NCBI RefSeq assembly: GCF_018119395.1
Contig: NZ_JAGPWD010000002.1
Location: forward strand, 212,724 to 276,723
Reading direction: 5' to 3'
Length of the DNA stretch: 64,000 nt
Origin: Massilia sp. ZL223
GTDB taxonomy: Bacteria > Pseudomonadota > Gammaproteobacteria > Burkholderiales > Burkholderiaceae_D
The notes under the pieces are model-generated. The model saw only the letters and a program-made list of their open reading frames with translations. It was not told the DNA's origin and searched no databases. This document shows positions 43,826 through 52,691 of the stretch, piece by piece; the first letter of the stretch is position 1, and the number at the start of each line of letters is the position of its first letter. Made by a program: the position numbers and the translations under genes.

Positions 43826-44840
43826 GGCCGGCCCCCGCCTGCCGCAGCCAGCGTGTGCCGCGGGCGGACTGGCTGCTGCGATCCATGTCGACGACATGGG
43901 CCGGCCCGTGCTGGCTTGCCGGCACATAGAGCAAGATCCGCCGCTCCTCGGGAAAAAGGCCGGTGTGGATGTCGGCCTCCATGGCGTCGAATACCGGCGC
44001 CGATACCGAGGCCAGCCACAGGCACAGGATGCCGCCTTCGTTCCATTCCGCGGTATTGAGCTGATGCAGCGGCGCTTGCGCGATACGGGCGATCGTTCGT
44101 TCGGACAGCCATGCCCAGGCCAGCAGGCCTGCGGGGGCGCCGTCTTCCGTGCGGTACAGGCGCAGCTGGCGCAAGGCCAGCGATTCGCCGACCAGGTGCA
44201 GGGTCGCCGACAGCGGCGCCTGCATGTGGACCGGGGCGAAGCGCAAGGCGGTCAGGCTGGCGCCGGTTTCGCCGGCGCGCACGAGGTTCGGCAGGCGTCC
44301 GTGCAATACCTCGTCGCGCGGCGTCAGGGGACCCCGGGCGCAGGGCGGGGTGCCGGGCGAAGCGAAAAAGCTGGTGCGGTCGTGGCGCGACACCTGCTTC
44401 ACCAGTCGGGTGCGGCCCTTGTAGCGGAAATAGGTGGCGCTCTGCGCTTGTGCGAACAGGTGGTCGCGCAGCGCCGCGAGGATGTGGCGCAGGCTGCCGT
44501 TGACGGCGCTGAAATCGATCACCCACAGCTCGTCGCCGCTGCGCCAGTCGGCAGGCGCGAGCGCGGCCGGGCCGGAACGGAGCAGCGACTGGCTGAGCGC
44601 CGGGCTCACCATTGCCCAGCTGACGAAGCCCACCGTACGTCCGACAGCGTCGGTGAAAAAGCAGTATTGGCTGTTTTCGATTGCCGCCATCAGCCGGTTC
44701 AAATGAACCCCGGCAGGAATGCCGCCCCATTGTCCATTGAAATAGCGAACGGCAAGGCCGAGCGCCAATTCTTTTCTGGACTGAGGGTCGCCCGGGAAAT
44801 GCAGGCGAGCGAGCAATTCTTCAATGACGGCAATACTCAT
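43818..44840 (-). CDS. Tandem HlyC-like (toxin-activating acyltransferase family) protein
   Basis: 340 residues with two HlyC-type halves. Half 1 (about 25-155) has VGFVSWAMVSP and DWRSGDELWVIDFSAVNG, matching HlyC CSWANLS and DWTSGDRKWFIDWIAPFG; the Asp (109) equivalent to HlyC Asp92 is present. The aligned position of catalytic His23 is Trp38. Half 2 (about 200-310) has GLLAWAWLSE and EWNEGGILCLWLASVS: here the His (205) is in place but the Asp position is Ser278. HlyC enzymes move acyl groups from acyl-ACP to toxin lysines. The first gene of the operon; weak ribosome site. ATG 44840 follows an in-frame TTG. Confidence 0.75.
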   Translation of the reverse strand: MSIAVIEELLARLHFPGDPQSRKELALGLAVRYFNGQWGGIPAGVHLNRLMAAIENSQYCFFTDAVGRTVGFVSWAMVSPALSQSLLRSGPAALAPADWRSGDELWVIDFSAVNGSLRHILAALRDHLFAQAQSATYFRYKGRTRLVKQVSRHDRTSFFASPGTPPCARGPLTPRDEVLHGRLPNLVRAGETGASLTALRFAPVHMQAPLSATLHLVGESLALRQLRLYRTEDGAPAGLLAWAWLSERTIARIAQAPLHQLNTAEWNEGGILCLWLASVSAPVFDAMEADIHTGLFPEERRILLYVPASQHGPAHVVDMDRSSQSARGTRWLRQAGAGHA

Positions 44841-45386
44841 CAAGACGGCTTCTTGTTTTACTACGGCTGTATTATTTATTTAAAGCGGGTAATAAAACTA
44901 CCTCACCGCATTCCGGGGGCGCTGCGCGACATCGTGCTGCCTGTCCGTCAATATCCCGGCGGGCCAGATTCTAAAGCGTTAACCCGCTTGTTCAGCCGAT
45001 CTTTAATGATTTCCCGTCAACCTTGCCAGGTTGTTACTTTGATTGGAAATCATATATGCATCTTTGTAGTAAAATTAAAAGAACGCCAGTTATTATGCAG
45101 AATGAATGAACTCGGCGCATGCGAATTGGATATATTCGATGGTGCTTTTCATTTCGCGAAGTTTGACTACTTTTATTGCTTGCCGTAGGAAAGCGAATAT
45201 CGCCGGGAGATAATCCGCATTGGGTAATCCATATTGAATAATTAAAATATCGGATGTAATGCGCATAAATAAAAGCGGCGCGAGTCGATAGCGGCAGAAA
45301 GCGATGGGGAAAGCTTGCCCCTGCCGATGTTTCTATCGCGATTCGAGTTCTGTAGAATAGATATCTTTTCGATCACAGAACACGCC
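44841..45386. other. AT-rich divergent intergenic region upstream of the peptide operon
   Basis: About 545 bases, visibly AT-richer than the rest of the window, between the divergent HlyC-like and hydratase genes. It must hold the promoter of the peptide operon. No clear -35/-10 pair, sigma-54 site or Fur box was found for that direction. TAGAAT at 45353-45358 is a possible -10 box for the hydratase gene. A tandem 14-bp near-repeat (GATAATCCGCATTG / GGTAATCCATATTG) is at 45209-45236. A 57-codon open frame on the minus strand (45093-45266) has no ribosome site and is not called. Confidence 0.6.
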
Positions 45387-46472
45387 ATGACCGACCATGT
45401 CCTGACCCGCGTCGCCAACCGTACCGGCATCATTACCCTCGATCGCCCGAAGGCCCTGAACTCCCTGTCGCTCGAGATGGTCCGCGCCATGACCGCCATC
45501 CTGCTGGACTGGCAGGACGACAGCGCGGTCGATGCGGTGGTCATCACCAGCACCAGCGAAAAAGCGCTGTGCGCAGGCGGCGACATCCGCTTCTTCCATG
45601 ACGTGGGCCATGCGACCCCGATGGGCGGCAGCGCGCTGCTGGAAGACTTCTTCACCGAGGAATACGCGCTCAACCACCTGATCCATTTCTATCCGAAGCC
45701 CTATATCGCCATCATGGACGGTGTGGTGATGGGCGGCGGCATGGGTATCGCCCAGGGCGGCCCGGACTGCGGCCTGCGCATCGTGACCGACCGCACCAAG
45801 ATGGCCATGCCCGAGGTGAACATCGGCCTGTTCCCGGATGTGGGCGGCAGCCACTTCCTGTCGCATGCGCCTGGGCAGCTGGGCAACTACCTCGGCCTGA
45901 CCGGGCTGACCGTGGGCGCGGCCGATGCCCTCTATGTGGGACTGGCGGACGTGTTCGTGCCGGGCGCCGGGCTGGCGGGGCTGAACCAGATCATCGAGAC
46001 CACGCCGGGCAAGGAACTGCCGGCGGCGATCCGCGCATTCGCGGCGCAGTTCGCCGGCCAGGCAGGCGCAAGCGAGCTGCAGGCGCAGCGCGGGGTGATC
46101 GATGCGCATTTCGGCGCGGCTTCGGTGGCGGCGGTGATGGCATCGCTGGAACGTGACGAGAGCCCGTTCGCGCAAAAGGCGCTCAAGGCGATGCGGCTGC
46201 GCTCGCCCTTGATGATGTGCGTGACGCGCGAGCTGCTGGCGCGCGGGGCGGCGATGGATGTGGCGGATTGCCTGCGCATGGAGCGCAACCTGGTGCGCCG
46301 CAATTTCGAGCACGGCGAGGTGCTGGAAGGCGTGCGTGCGCTGGTGATCGACAAGGACAATGCGCCCAAGTGGAATCCGGCGACTTTGGAAGAGGTGACG
46401 CCGGAGATGGTGGAGCGCTTCTTCGTGCCGGCGTGGCCGGCGGTTGCGCATCCGTTAAGGCATTTGAAGTAA
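45387..46472 (+). CDS. Enoyl-CoA hydratase/isomerase family protein, 3-hydroxyisobutyryl-CoA hydrolase-like
   Basis: 361 residues of the crotonase superfamily in the HIBYL-CoA hydrolase subgroup. The oxyanion-hole segment is LCAGGDIRFFH, the second Gly-rich segment DGVVMGGGMGIAQGG, and the catalytic Glu/Asp region MPEVNIGLFPDVGGSHFLS. The hydrolase-type C-terminal helical extension (about 260-360) explains the length beyond 260. Likely role in valine or related acyl-CoA catabolism. The start at MTDHVLTRV follows TAGAAT by 28 bases. Confidence 0.88.
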   Translation: MTDHVLTRVANRTGIITLDRPKALNSLSLEMVRAMTAILLDWQDDSAVDAVVITSTSEKALCAGGDIRFFHDVGHATPMGGSALLEDFFTEEYALNHLIHFYPKPYIAIMDGVVMGGGMGIAQGGPDCGLRIVTDRTKMAMPEVNIGLFPDVGGSHFLSHAPGQLGNYLGLTGLTVGAADALYVGLADVFVPGAGLAGLNQIIETTPGKELPAAIRAFAAQFAGQAGASELQAQRGVIDAHFGAASVAAVMASLERDESPFAQKALKAMRLRSPLMMCVTRELLARGAAMDVADCLRMERNLVRRNFEHGEVLEGVRALVIDKDNAPKWNPATLEEVTPEMVERFFVPAWPAVAHPLRHLK

Positions 46473-46515
46473 GACTGCCTCTAGGGGGCAATACAGCATC
46501 GTTCGGCCCGCACCA

Positions 46516-46556
46516 CCAGCACGTCGTACGCGCCACTGGCGCCTACGACGTGCTGG
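46516..46556. other. Long palindromic hairpin between convergent genes
   Basis: CCAGCACGTCGTA pairs perfectly with TACGACGTGCTGG, and after a C:C mismatch GCGCC pairs with GGCGC around ACT. The 41-base hairpin lies between the hydratase-family gene and rapZ, which converge. No T-run; it may stop both transcripts or be a repeat element. Confidence 0.6.
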
Positions 46557-46595
46557 GGTAGCGGGTACTAAGTGAGGGGGGAGAGCACAGACAGC

Positions 46596-47474
46596 TTACG
46601 CCGTCAGATTCTTCGGCTGCTCCCGATGCCTGACGATCACCCGCTCGGTCGCTCCGAAATACGCCCCCAGCCTTTCGGCCATGTACACCGAGCGGTGCTG
46701 CCCGCCGGTGCAGCCCACGGCCACGGTCAGGTAGCTGCGGTTATCCGTCTTGAACGACGGCAGCCACTTCTCCACGAAAGCCCGGATATCCTCCAGCATC
46801 TCCGCCGCGCTCGGCTGCGCGTCGAGGAAGGCGATCACCGGCGCGTCGCGGCCGGTCAAGGGCCGCAGCGCCAGGTCGTAATACGGATTCGGAATCGCCC
46901 GCACATCGAACACGAAGTCGGCATCCAGCGGCACCCCCACCTTGAAGGCGAAGGATTCGAAGAACAAAGTCAGCGGCGCGTGGTCGACCTCGGCCAGCTC
47001 CTTGATCCAGGCGCGCAGCTTGTTGGCCGACAGTTCCGAGGTGTCGATCACATGGCCCAGGTTCTCGATCGCCGACAGGCGCTCGCGCTCTTCGGCGATG
47101 CATTCGATCAGGGTGCGGCGCGAAGCCGGGTTTTCGCCCGGGCGCAGCTCGTGCGACAGCGGATGGCTGCGGCGGGTCTCGGAGAAGCGCGCCACCAGCG
47201 AATGGGTGCTCGAGGTCAGGAACATCACCGTGACCGAATGGCCTTCCTCGCGCAGGCGGCGCACGCTCACTGGCAGTTCCACCAGCGACTCGGCGCTGCG
47301 CGCATCGACCGCGACCCCGACCTTGCCGGTGCCGGTCTCGTTCACCGCGGCGACCAGGGCCGGCAGCAGCGCAGGCGGCAGGTTGTCGACGCAGTAGTAG
47401 CCTGCGTCTTCCAATACGTTGAGGGCAACCGATTTGCCCGATCCGGAGATGCCAGTAATGAGGACGATGTGCAT
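46596..47474 (-). CDS. rapZ: RNase adapter protein RapZ
   Basis: 292 residues. Walker [12 protein letters not shown] at the N-terminus and the C-terminal RNA-binding half with [12 protein letters not shown] are intact. In E. coli RapZ directs RNase E to the sRNA GlmZ to tune glucosamine-6-phosphate synthesis; in Betaproteobacteria, which lack GlmYZ, its target is less clear. The start at MHIVLITG is preferred to an in-frame upstream start. It is the last gene of ptsN-hprK-rapZ, which is separated here from hpf and inverted relative to it. Confidence 0.95.
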   Translation of the reverse strand: MHIVLITGISGSGKSVALNVLEDAGYYCVDNLPPALLPALVAAVNETGTGKVGVAVDARSAESLVELPVSVRRLREEGHSVTVMFLTSSTHSLVARFSETRRSHPLSHELRPGENPASRRTLIECIAEERERLSAIENLGHVIDTSELSANKLRAWIKELAEVDHAPLTLFFESFAFKVGVPLDADFVFDVRAIPNPYYDLALRPLTGRDAPVIAFLDAQPSAAEMLEDIRAFVEKWLPSFKTDNRSYLTVAVGCTGGQHRSVYMAERLGAYFGATERVIVRHREQPKNLTA

Positions 47475-47506
47475 GGCCCGATGATACCGCAAGCCTTGCC
47501 GTTCTG

Positions 47507-48442
47507 TCAGTCGCCGCTCATGGCCTGGCGCTGGCGCTCCATGAACTCCTGCAGGGTGTCGATGCCGCGCAGCTGGAGGATGGTGTTGCGCACGGCGGCC
47601 TCGAGCAGCACCGCGATGTTGCGGCCGGCCGCGACGGGAATCACGACCTTGCGGATCGGCAGGCCGAGCACGTCCTCGGTCGGGAAGTGGAAGGGCAGGC
47701 GCTCCACCTCTTCGTCGAGCGCGCCGCGCTTGACCAGGTGGACGATCAGCTTGAGGCGCATCTTGCGCCGCACCGCGGTCTCGCCGAAGATCGCCTTGAT
47801 GTCGAGCAGGCCCAGGCCGCGCACTTCCAGCAGGTTCTGCAGCAGCGGCGGGCAGCGGCCCTCGATCATGTTGGGAGCGATGCGCGAGAACTCCACCGCA
47901 TCGTCGGCCACCAGGCCGTGCGAGCGCGAAATCAGTTCCAGGCCCAGCTCGCTCTTGCCCAGGCCGGAGTCGCCGGTGATCAGGACGCCCACGCCCAGCA
48001 CGTCCATGAACACGCCGTGCATGATCACGCGCTGGGCCAGCTTCTTGGACAGGTAGACGCGCAGGAAGTCGATCACCTGGGCCGCCGGCAGCGGGGTCGA
48101 GAACAGCGGAATGTTCTGCTCGTCGCAGATGGCGAGGATGTCGGGCGGGGTTTCCAGGCCCTGGGCGATGATCAGGGCCGGCGGACCGCCGCCGATCAGT
48201 TCGCCGATCACGTGGGTGCGCGAACTGGACTTGAGGCGGGTGTAGTAATTCAGTTCCTGGTGCCCGAAGACCTGGATACGGCCCGGGTGGATCAGGTTCA
48301 GGTGGCCGACCTGGTCGGCGGCCGAAGCGGCGTCGCCCGCGATCTGGCGCTCGCCGCCGGGAAAGCCTGCAAACCAGCCCAGCTGGAGACTATCGCGATT
48401 GTCGTCGTACAGCCGTTGGATGGTCAGCGGAGATTGCAGCAT
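47507..48442 (-). CDS. hprK: HPr kinase/phosphorylase
   Basis: HprK, 311 residues: an N-terminal domain (1-130) and a C-terminal kinase with P-loop GDSGLGKSE and the HprK signature region [16 protein letters not shown]. It phosphorylates and dephosphorylates the Ser of HPr, here probably of a nitrogen-type PTS. It lies between ptsN and rapZ in the usual order. Confidence 0.96.
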   Translation of the reverse strand: MLQSPLTIQRLYDDNRDSLQLGWFAGFPGGERQIAGDAASAADQVGHLNLIHPGRIQVFGHQELNYYTRLKSSSRTHVIGELIGGGPPALIIAQGLETPPDILAICDEQNIPLFSTPLPAAQVIDFLRVYLSKKLAQRVIMHGVFMDVLGVGVLITGDSGLGKSELGLELISRSHGLVADDAVEFSRIAPNMIEGRCPPLLQNLLEVRGLGLLDIKAIFGETAVRRKMRLKLIVHLVKRGALDEEVERLPFHFPTEDVLGLPIRKVVIPVAAGRNIAVLLEAAVRNTILQLRGIDTLQEFMERQRQAMSGD

Positions 48443-48495
48443 GGCGTTTTCTGGAAAGGCGCAGCCAAATTGCCGCGCGGCAGTCGCAGTATAGC

Positions 48496-48978
48496 TTAGC
48501 CGAGAGCTTGCAGGCTTGGCTGCCAGTTGATGATGCGCTCGTGGACCGATTTCGGGTCGGTATCCGTGGCCAGCGCCGTGCGCACCGCTTCGTCGGAGAA
48601 CAGCTCGGCGATCTCGGACAGGATCTCCAGGTGCTGCTGGGTGACGTGGTCCGGGATCAGGAGGAAGAACAGCAGGCTGACCGGCTGGCCGTCGGGCGAT
48701 TCGAAGGGAATCGGCTCCTTCAGGCGCACGAAGGCGGCCAGCGGCGACTTCAGGCTCTTGCTGCCCTTGATGCGGCCGTGCGGCACGGCGACCCCATGGC
48801 CCAGGCCGGTCGAACCGAGGCGCTCGCGCGCGAACAGGTTGTCCGAGACGGTCGAACGGGCGATGCCGCAGTTGTTCTCGAAGATCAGGCCGGCTTGCTC
48901 GAAAGCACGCTTTTTGCTCGATACTTCGAGGTCGAGCTGCACGTTGTCGAGCGAGAGGATTTTGCTAAGGTTCGTCAT
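48496..48978 (-). CDS. ptsN: PTS IIA-Ntr regulatory protein
   Basis: 160 residues with the EIIA fold. The phosphorylatable His lies in [11 protein letters not shown]. PtsN-P status couples nitrogen and carbon supply with K+ transport and envelope stress. The start [13 protein letters not shown] is family-typical; further upstream in-frame codons have no similarity. It is the first gene of ptsN-hprK-rapZ on the minus strand. Confidence 0.95.
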   Translation of the reverse strand: MTNLSKILSLDNVQLDLEVSSKKRAFEQAGLIFENNCGIARSTVSDNLFARERLGSTGLGHGVAVPHGRIKGSKSLKSPLAAFVRLKEPIPFESPDGQPVSLLFFLLIPDHVTQQHLEILSEIAELFSDEAVRTALATDTDPKSVHERIINWQPSLQALG

Positions 48979-49343
48979 AACGTATGGTGCGATGCACAAG
49001 TGGTGTGCTTGCGAGCACGCATTATAGGCCTGTTTCACAGCCATGACATTCGATTTCGCGTCCGTATCTAGGCCTTGCCGAACGCCCGTCTGACACACGA
49101 CGAAACAGGGGTCTTTCCGTCTTATTTCTCAGCTATTTTGGAACGCAATTTCCTTAACGAAATCCAGCTGCAGGGCCAGCGAACGTATGCCCGTGCCGCG
49201 TTCCACCGACTTTTGAACACGTTCTGCTCAAAAATCGGGCAGTGCTAAAAAGATCATTTTCCATCGTTCCGGATGATGTCGATTCGGCCACGACTGTGGC
49301 CAAAATCGTACATCTATCCTTCATGTCCATCGCTTACTGGCGT
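48979..49343. other. Intergenic region between queF and ptsN
   Basis: 365 bases without a credible gene. It contains a small hairpin (GGCCAC-GACT-GTGGCC, 49286-49301) near the end of queF, without a T-run. A promoter for ptsN must lie here, but no clear one is seen. Confidence 0.5.
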
Positions 49344-50171
49344 TTACTGGCGCGCCGTGCGCAGGTTGGACGGCTTGCCGGTGCTGAAATTCGCGCGCCA
49401 GGGATTGATGTCCAGGCCGCCGCGCCGGGTATAGCGGGCATAGACCGCCAGCTTGGTCGGCTTGCACTGACGCAGTACATCCATGAAGATGCGCTCCACG
49501 CACTGCTCGTGGAATTCGTTGTGCTCGCGGAAGCCGATCAGGTATTTCAGCAGGCCTTCCTGGTCGATCTGCGGTCCCACGTAATGGATTTGCACGGTGC
49601 CCCAGTCCGGCTGGCCGGTGACCAGGCAATTCGACTTGAGCAGGTGCGAGACCAGGGTCTCCTCGACCGGCGCTTCCTCATGGTTCGCGCTGAGCAGGTG
49701 CGGCGAAGGCACATAGGCGTCGATCTCGACATCCAGGCGGTCGAGCAGGGTGCCCTCGAACTCGCCCATTTTCAGGCTGCCGAAGGCGTCCGGCGTGGTG
49801 AGCGCGACGTGGACCGTGGCGCCGAAGGCGTTCGACAGGTCTTCGCGCAGCAGCGCCAGCAGGGCGTCGGTGTTGGCCAGGCGGGTCTGGTTGAAGGAAT
49901 TCAGGTAGAGCTTGAAAGACTTGGACTCGACGATGTTGGGCGAGTCGGCCGGCGCGCTGAAGGTGGCGATGGCCACCTGCGGCTTGCCGCGCATGTTCAG
50001 CCAGGACAGCTCGTAGGCGTTCCAGATGTCGACCCCGAAGAAGGGCAGGGTGCCCGACAGTCCCAGTTCCTCGCGCTTTTGCTGGCGCGGGATCGGGAAC
50101 AGCAGCTCGGGCGCGTACTGGCTTTGATATGCAGCGGTTTTGCCAAGTGGCGATTGATCAGGAGTATTCAT
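49344..50171 (-). CDS. queF: NADPH-dependent 7-cyano-7-deazaguanine reductase
   Basis: QueF, 275 residues, of the long two-domain (E. coli-like) type. It reduces preQ0 to preQ1 for queuosine tRNA modification. The QueF motif [12 protein letters not shown] and the nucleophilic Cys in [13 protein letters not shown] are present, with the Asp two turns later. Monocistronic in appearance. Confidence 0.96.
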   Translation of the reverse strand: MNTPDQSPLGKTAAYQSQYAPELLFPIPRQQKREELGLSGTLPFFGVDIWNAYELSWLNMRGKPQVAIATFSAPADSPNIVESKSFKLYLNSFNQTRLANTDALLALLREDLSNAFGATVHVALTTPDAFGSLKMGEFEGTLLDRLDVEIDAYVPSPHLLSANHEEAPVEETLVSHLLKSNCLVTGQPDWGTVQIHYVGPQIDQEGLLKYLIGFREHNEFHEQCVERIFMDVLRQCKPTKLAVYARYTRRGGLDINPWRANFSTGKPSNLRTARQ

Positions 50172-50203
50172 AGAAAAGACAGGGTGCTTGTGACACCCGT
50201 AGG

Positions 50204-50224
50204 GTCGGCAGCTCCGCTGCCGAC
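50204..50224. repeat. REP-like palindrome
   Basis: Perfect 9-bp stem GTCGGCAGC / GCTGCCGAC with loop TCC, preceded by CGTAGG. It shares the GTAGGGT head and 3-base loop with the palindrome at 58344-58374. It lies between ilvA and queF. Confidence 0.6.
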
Positions 50225-50279
50225 GCGTTCAATAATCGTGTGCGGCGCCGCGCTGGTAACGCAGCCCGCGTCGGGCCGC

Positions 50280-51818
50280 TCAGGACCCCAGGAACAACTT
50301 ATACACCGGATTGGCGCTCTCGTCCCAGTATCGGTAACCGAGCGTGGCGAGGAATTGCCGGAACTCTTCCATCTCCGCCTTCGGCACCTGCAGGCCGACC
50401 AGGATGCGGCCGACATCGCCGCCCTGGTTACGGTAGTGGAACAGCGAAATGTTCCAGTTCGGCGCCATGCTGTCCAGGAAGCGCATCAGCGCGCCGGGAC
50501 GCTCGGGGAATTCGAAACGGTACAGCAATTCGTCGTGCGCCAGCGTGCTCTTGCCGCCGACCAGGTGGCGGATGTGCAGCTTGGCCAGCTCGTCGTAGGT
50601 GAGGTCCAGGGTGCTGAAGCCGTGTTCCTCGAAGGTGCGCGCCAGCAGGCCGGATTCGCCGCGGCTGCCGACCTGCACGCCCACGAACACATGGGCTTCG
50701 CGCGCGTCGCTGATGCGGTAGTTGAATTCGGTGACATTGCGCGGACCGACCAGGGCGCAGAAGCGGCGGAAGCTGCCGCGCTGCTCCGGGATGGTGACCG
50801 CGAACACCGCTTCGCGCGATTCGCCCAGCTCGGCGCGTTCGGCCACGAAACGCAGGCGGTCGAAGTTCATGTTGGCGCCGCAGGCCACGGCCACCAGGGT
50901 TTCGTTTTTCACCGGCTCGCGGTCCATCTGCGAACGCTCGACATAGGCCTTGGCGCCGGCCACGGCCAGCGCGCCGGCCGGCTCCAGGATGCTGCGGGTG
51001 TCCTGGAACACGTCCTGGATCGCGGCGCAGATGGCGTCGGTGTCGACCAGGATGATTTCGTCGACCACTTCCCTGGCCACGCGGAAGGTTTCCTCGCCCA
51101 CCAGGCGCACCGCGGTGCCGTCCGAGAACAGGCCGACGTCGGGCAGGGTGACGCGCTCGCCTGCCTTGAGGCTGCGCGCCATCGCATCCGAATCCAGGGT
51201 CTGCACGCCGATCACCTTGATGTCAGGGCGTACCGCCTTGATGTAGGCGCCGACGCCGGCGACCAGGCCGCCGCCGCCGATGGCCACGAAGACCGCGTGG
51301 ATCGGGCCGGAGTGCTGGCGCAGGATCTCCATGCCGATGGTGCCCTGGCCGGCGATCACGTCCGGATCGTCGAAGGGATGGACGAAGGTCAGGCGCTGTT
51401 CCTTTTCCAGCAGCAGGGCGTGGTTGTAGGCGTCGGTGTAGGAGTCGCCGTGCAGCACCACTTCCACGCTGGCGCCGCCGCGCGCCTTGACGGCGTCGAT
51501 CTTCACCTGCGGCGTGGTGGTCGGCATCACGATCAGGGCGCGGCAGCCGAGGCGGCAGGCCGACAGGGCCACGCCCTGGGCATGGTTGCCGGCCGAGGCG
51601 CAGATCACGCCGCGCTTGAGCTGCTCGGGCGAGAGGTTGGCCATCTTGTTGTAGGCGCCGCGCAGCTTGAAGCTGAACACGCTCTGCATGTCCTCGCGCT
51701 TGAAGTAAATGCGGTTGCCCATGCGCTGGGACAGCGTGGGCGCCAGTTCCAGCGGCGTTTCCTCGGCCACGTCGTAGACGCGGGCGGTCAGGATTTTCTT
51801 GAGGTAGTCGGTAGTCAT
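50280..51818 (-). CDS. ilvA: Threonine ammonia-lyase, biosynthetic
   Basis: 512 residues. The PLP-dependent catalytic domain (1-325) has the Schiff-base Lys in VFSFKLRGAYNKM, the Gly-rich phosphate loop AIGGGGLVAGV and SAGNHAQGVAL. Two ACT-like regulatory domains (about 330-500) follow, the arrangement of the isoleucine-inhibited biosynthetic enzyme. It deaminates threonine to 2-oxobutyrate, the first step to isoleucine. The start MTTDYLKKIL is family-typical; the open frame continues upstream without similarity. Confidence 0.96.
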   Translation of the reverse strand: MTTDYLKKILTARVYDVAEETPLELAPTLSQRMGNRIYFKREDMQSVFSFKLRGAYNKMANLSPEQLKRGVICASAGNHAQGVALSACRLGCRALIVMPTTTPQVKIDAVKARGGASVEVVLHGDSYTDAYNHALLLEKEQRLTFVHPFDDPDVIAGQGTIGMEILRQHSGPIHAVFVAIGGGGLVAGVGAYIKAVRPDIKVIGVQTLDSDAMARSLKAGERVTLPDVGLFSDGTAVRLVGEETFRVAREVVDEIILVDTDAICAAIQDVFQDTRSILEPAGALAVAGAKAYVERSQMDREPVKNETLVAVACGANMNFDRLRFVAERAELGESREAVFAVTIPEQRGSFRRFCALVGPRNVTEFNYRISDAREAHVFVGVQVGSRGESGLLARTFEEHGFSTLDLTYDELAKLHIRHLVGGKSTLAHDELLYRFEFPERPGALMRFLDSMAPNWNISLFHYRNQGGDVGRILVGLQVPKAEMEEFRQFLATLGYRYWDESANPVYKLFLGS

Positions 51819-51980
51819 GGTCGGATGTCTGTAATGAGTGCCAGGGGCGCCGGCGGTCCGGGACGACGCGAACTGTTTTGCCGGGAGGGTAGCCGAGGCA
51901 TGCAGTACCGCACTACGACATGAAGCACTGGATAGCAGGCTCGTCGTATCGTGTCGTGACGATAAGTGAGGGTCATTATA

Positions 51981-52520
51981 ATGGACGCTCAACACTATCG
52001 TCCCAGACCACCATCGATGATCGAAAACGCCGTCCTCTGGCTCCTGAATGTGCTCGCCGCGCCGACCGTGGGCCTGACGTCGGTATTCCTCATCAGCTTC
52101 GTCTCGGCCACCCTGTTGCCGCTGGGCTCGGAACCGGCGGTGTTCGCGGTGGTGAAGGCCAACCCGGCGATGTTCTGGCCGGCGATCTTCGTCGCCACCG
52201 TCGGCAATACCCTGGGCGGGGCGGTGGATTACTTCGTCGGCTACCGCGCCAAGGTGGCCTTCGCCAAGGAACGCCAGAGCAGGTGGTTCGGCTGGCTCAA
52301 GAAGTATGGCGCCAAGACCATGCTGCTGTCCTGGGTGCCGGGGGTGGGGGATCCGCTGTGCACGCTGGCGGGGTGGCTGCACTTGCCGTTCTGGCCGAGC
52401 GTGATGTACATGGCGATCGGCAAGTTCTTGCGGTATGTGACGATGACGGCGGTGCTGCTGTATATCCCGAACGGGTTCTGGAAGACGGTGGGGGAGTTCT
52501 TCGAACGCCTCATCGGTTAA
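51981..52520 (+). CDS. YqaA/DedA-type membrane protein
   Basis: About 179 residues with four to five hydrophobic segments and the YqaA/SNARE-associated motifs SEPAVFAVVKANP and VGNTLGGAVDYFVGY. It ends in the VPGVGDPLCTLAGW region. The relatives are undecaprenyl-phosphate or phospholipid flippases (DedA) or remain uncharacterised. ATG 51981 has GAGGG upstream, but a perfect TATAAT (51977-51982) overlaps it; if that is the -10 box, translation would start at ATG 52017 (MIENAVLW). Confidence 0.85.
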   Translation: MDAQHYRPRPPSMIENAVLWLLNVLAAPTVGLTSVFLISFVSATLLPLGSEPAVFAVVKANPAMFWPAIFVATVGNTLGGAVDYFVGYRAKVAFAKERQSRWFGWLKKYGAKTMLLSWVPGVGDPLCTLAGWLHLPFWPSVMYMAIGKFLRYVTMTAVLLYIPNGFWKTVGEFFERLIG

Positions 52521-52540
52521 GCCTGCCGCGAACTATGCAT

Positions 52541-52646
52541 CGTCATCCCGGCGAAGGCCGAAACAATGCCACTGGCATTGTTTCGTCCAAGTTTGCGTGA
52601 GCAGCCACGCACGCAAACTTGGGTTCCGGCCTTCGCCGGAACGACG
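52541..52646. repeat. Composite three-way-junction palindromic element
   Basis: Outer arms CGTCATCCCGGCGAAGGCCG (52541-52560) and 52627-52646 pair over 20 positions with two non-Watson-Crick pairs. They enclose two perfect hairpins: AAACAATGCC-ACT-GGCATTGTTT (52561-52583) and CCAAGTTTGCGTG / CACGCAAACTTGG with a 10-base loop (52587-52622). The outer arm resembles widespread GGCGAAGGCC repeats. No coding capacity. It lies between the YqaA-like and flavin reductase genes. Confidence 0.85.
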
Positions 52647-52691
52647 GGTGGGGTAGGATGCGGGCAGCTACTTCATTCCGCTTCTAACCCC

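Noticed and set aside
45093..45266. 57-codon minus-strand frame (begins MRITSDILIIQYG) upstream of the peptide operon
   Set aside because: No ribosome-binding site, no GG leader, and codon use that simply follows the AT-rich region. Kept only as a note.
44841..45386. Fur box or sigma-54 promoter for the peptide operon
   Set aside because: The region was read on both strands. No match to GATAATGATAATCATTATC or to TGGCACG-N4-TTGC good enough to call.
51977..51982. Perfect TATAAT overlapping the ATG of the YqaA-like gene as a promoter call
   Set aside because: No acceptable -35 box at 16-18 bases. It is mentioned only as a doubt about the start codon.
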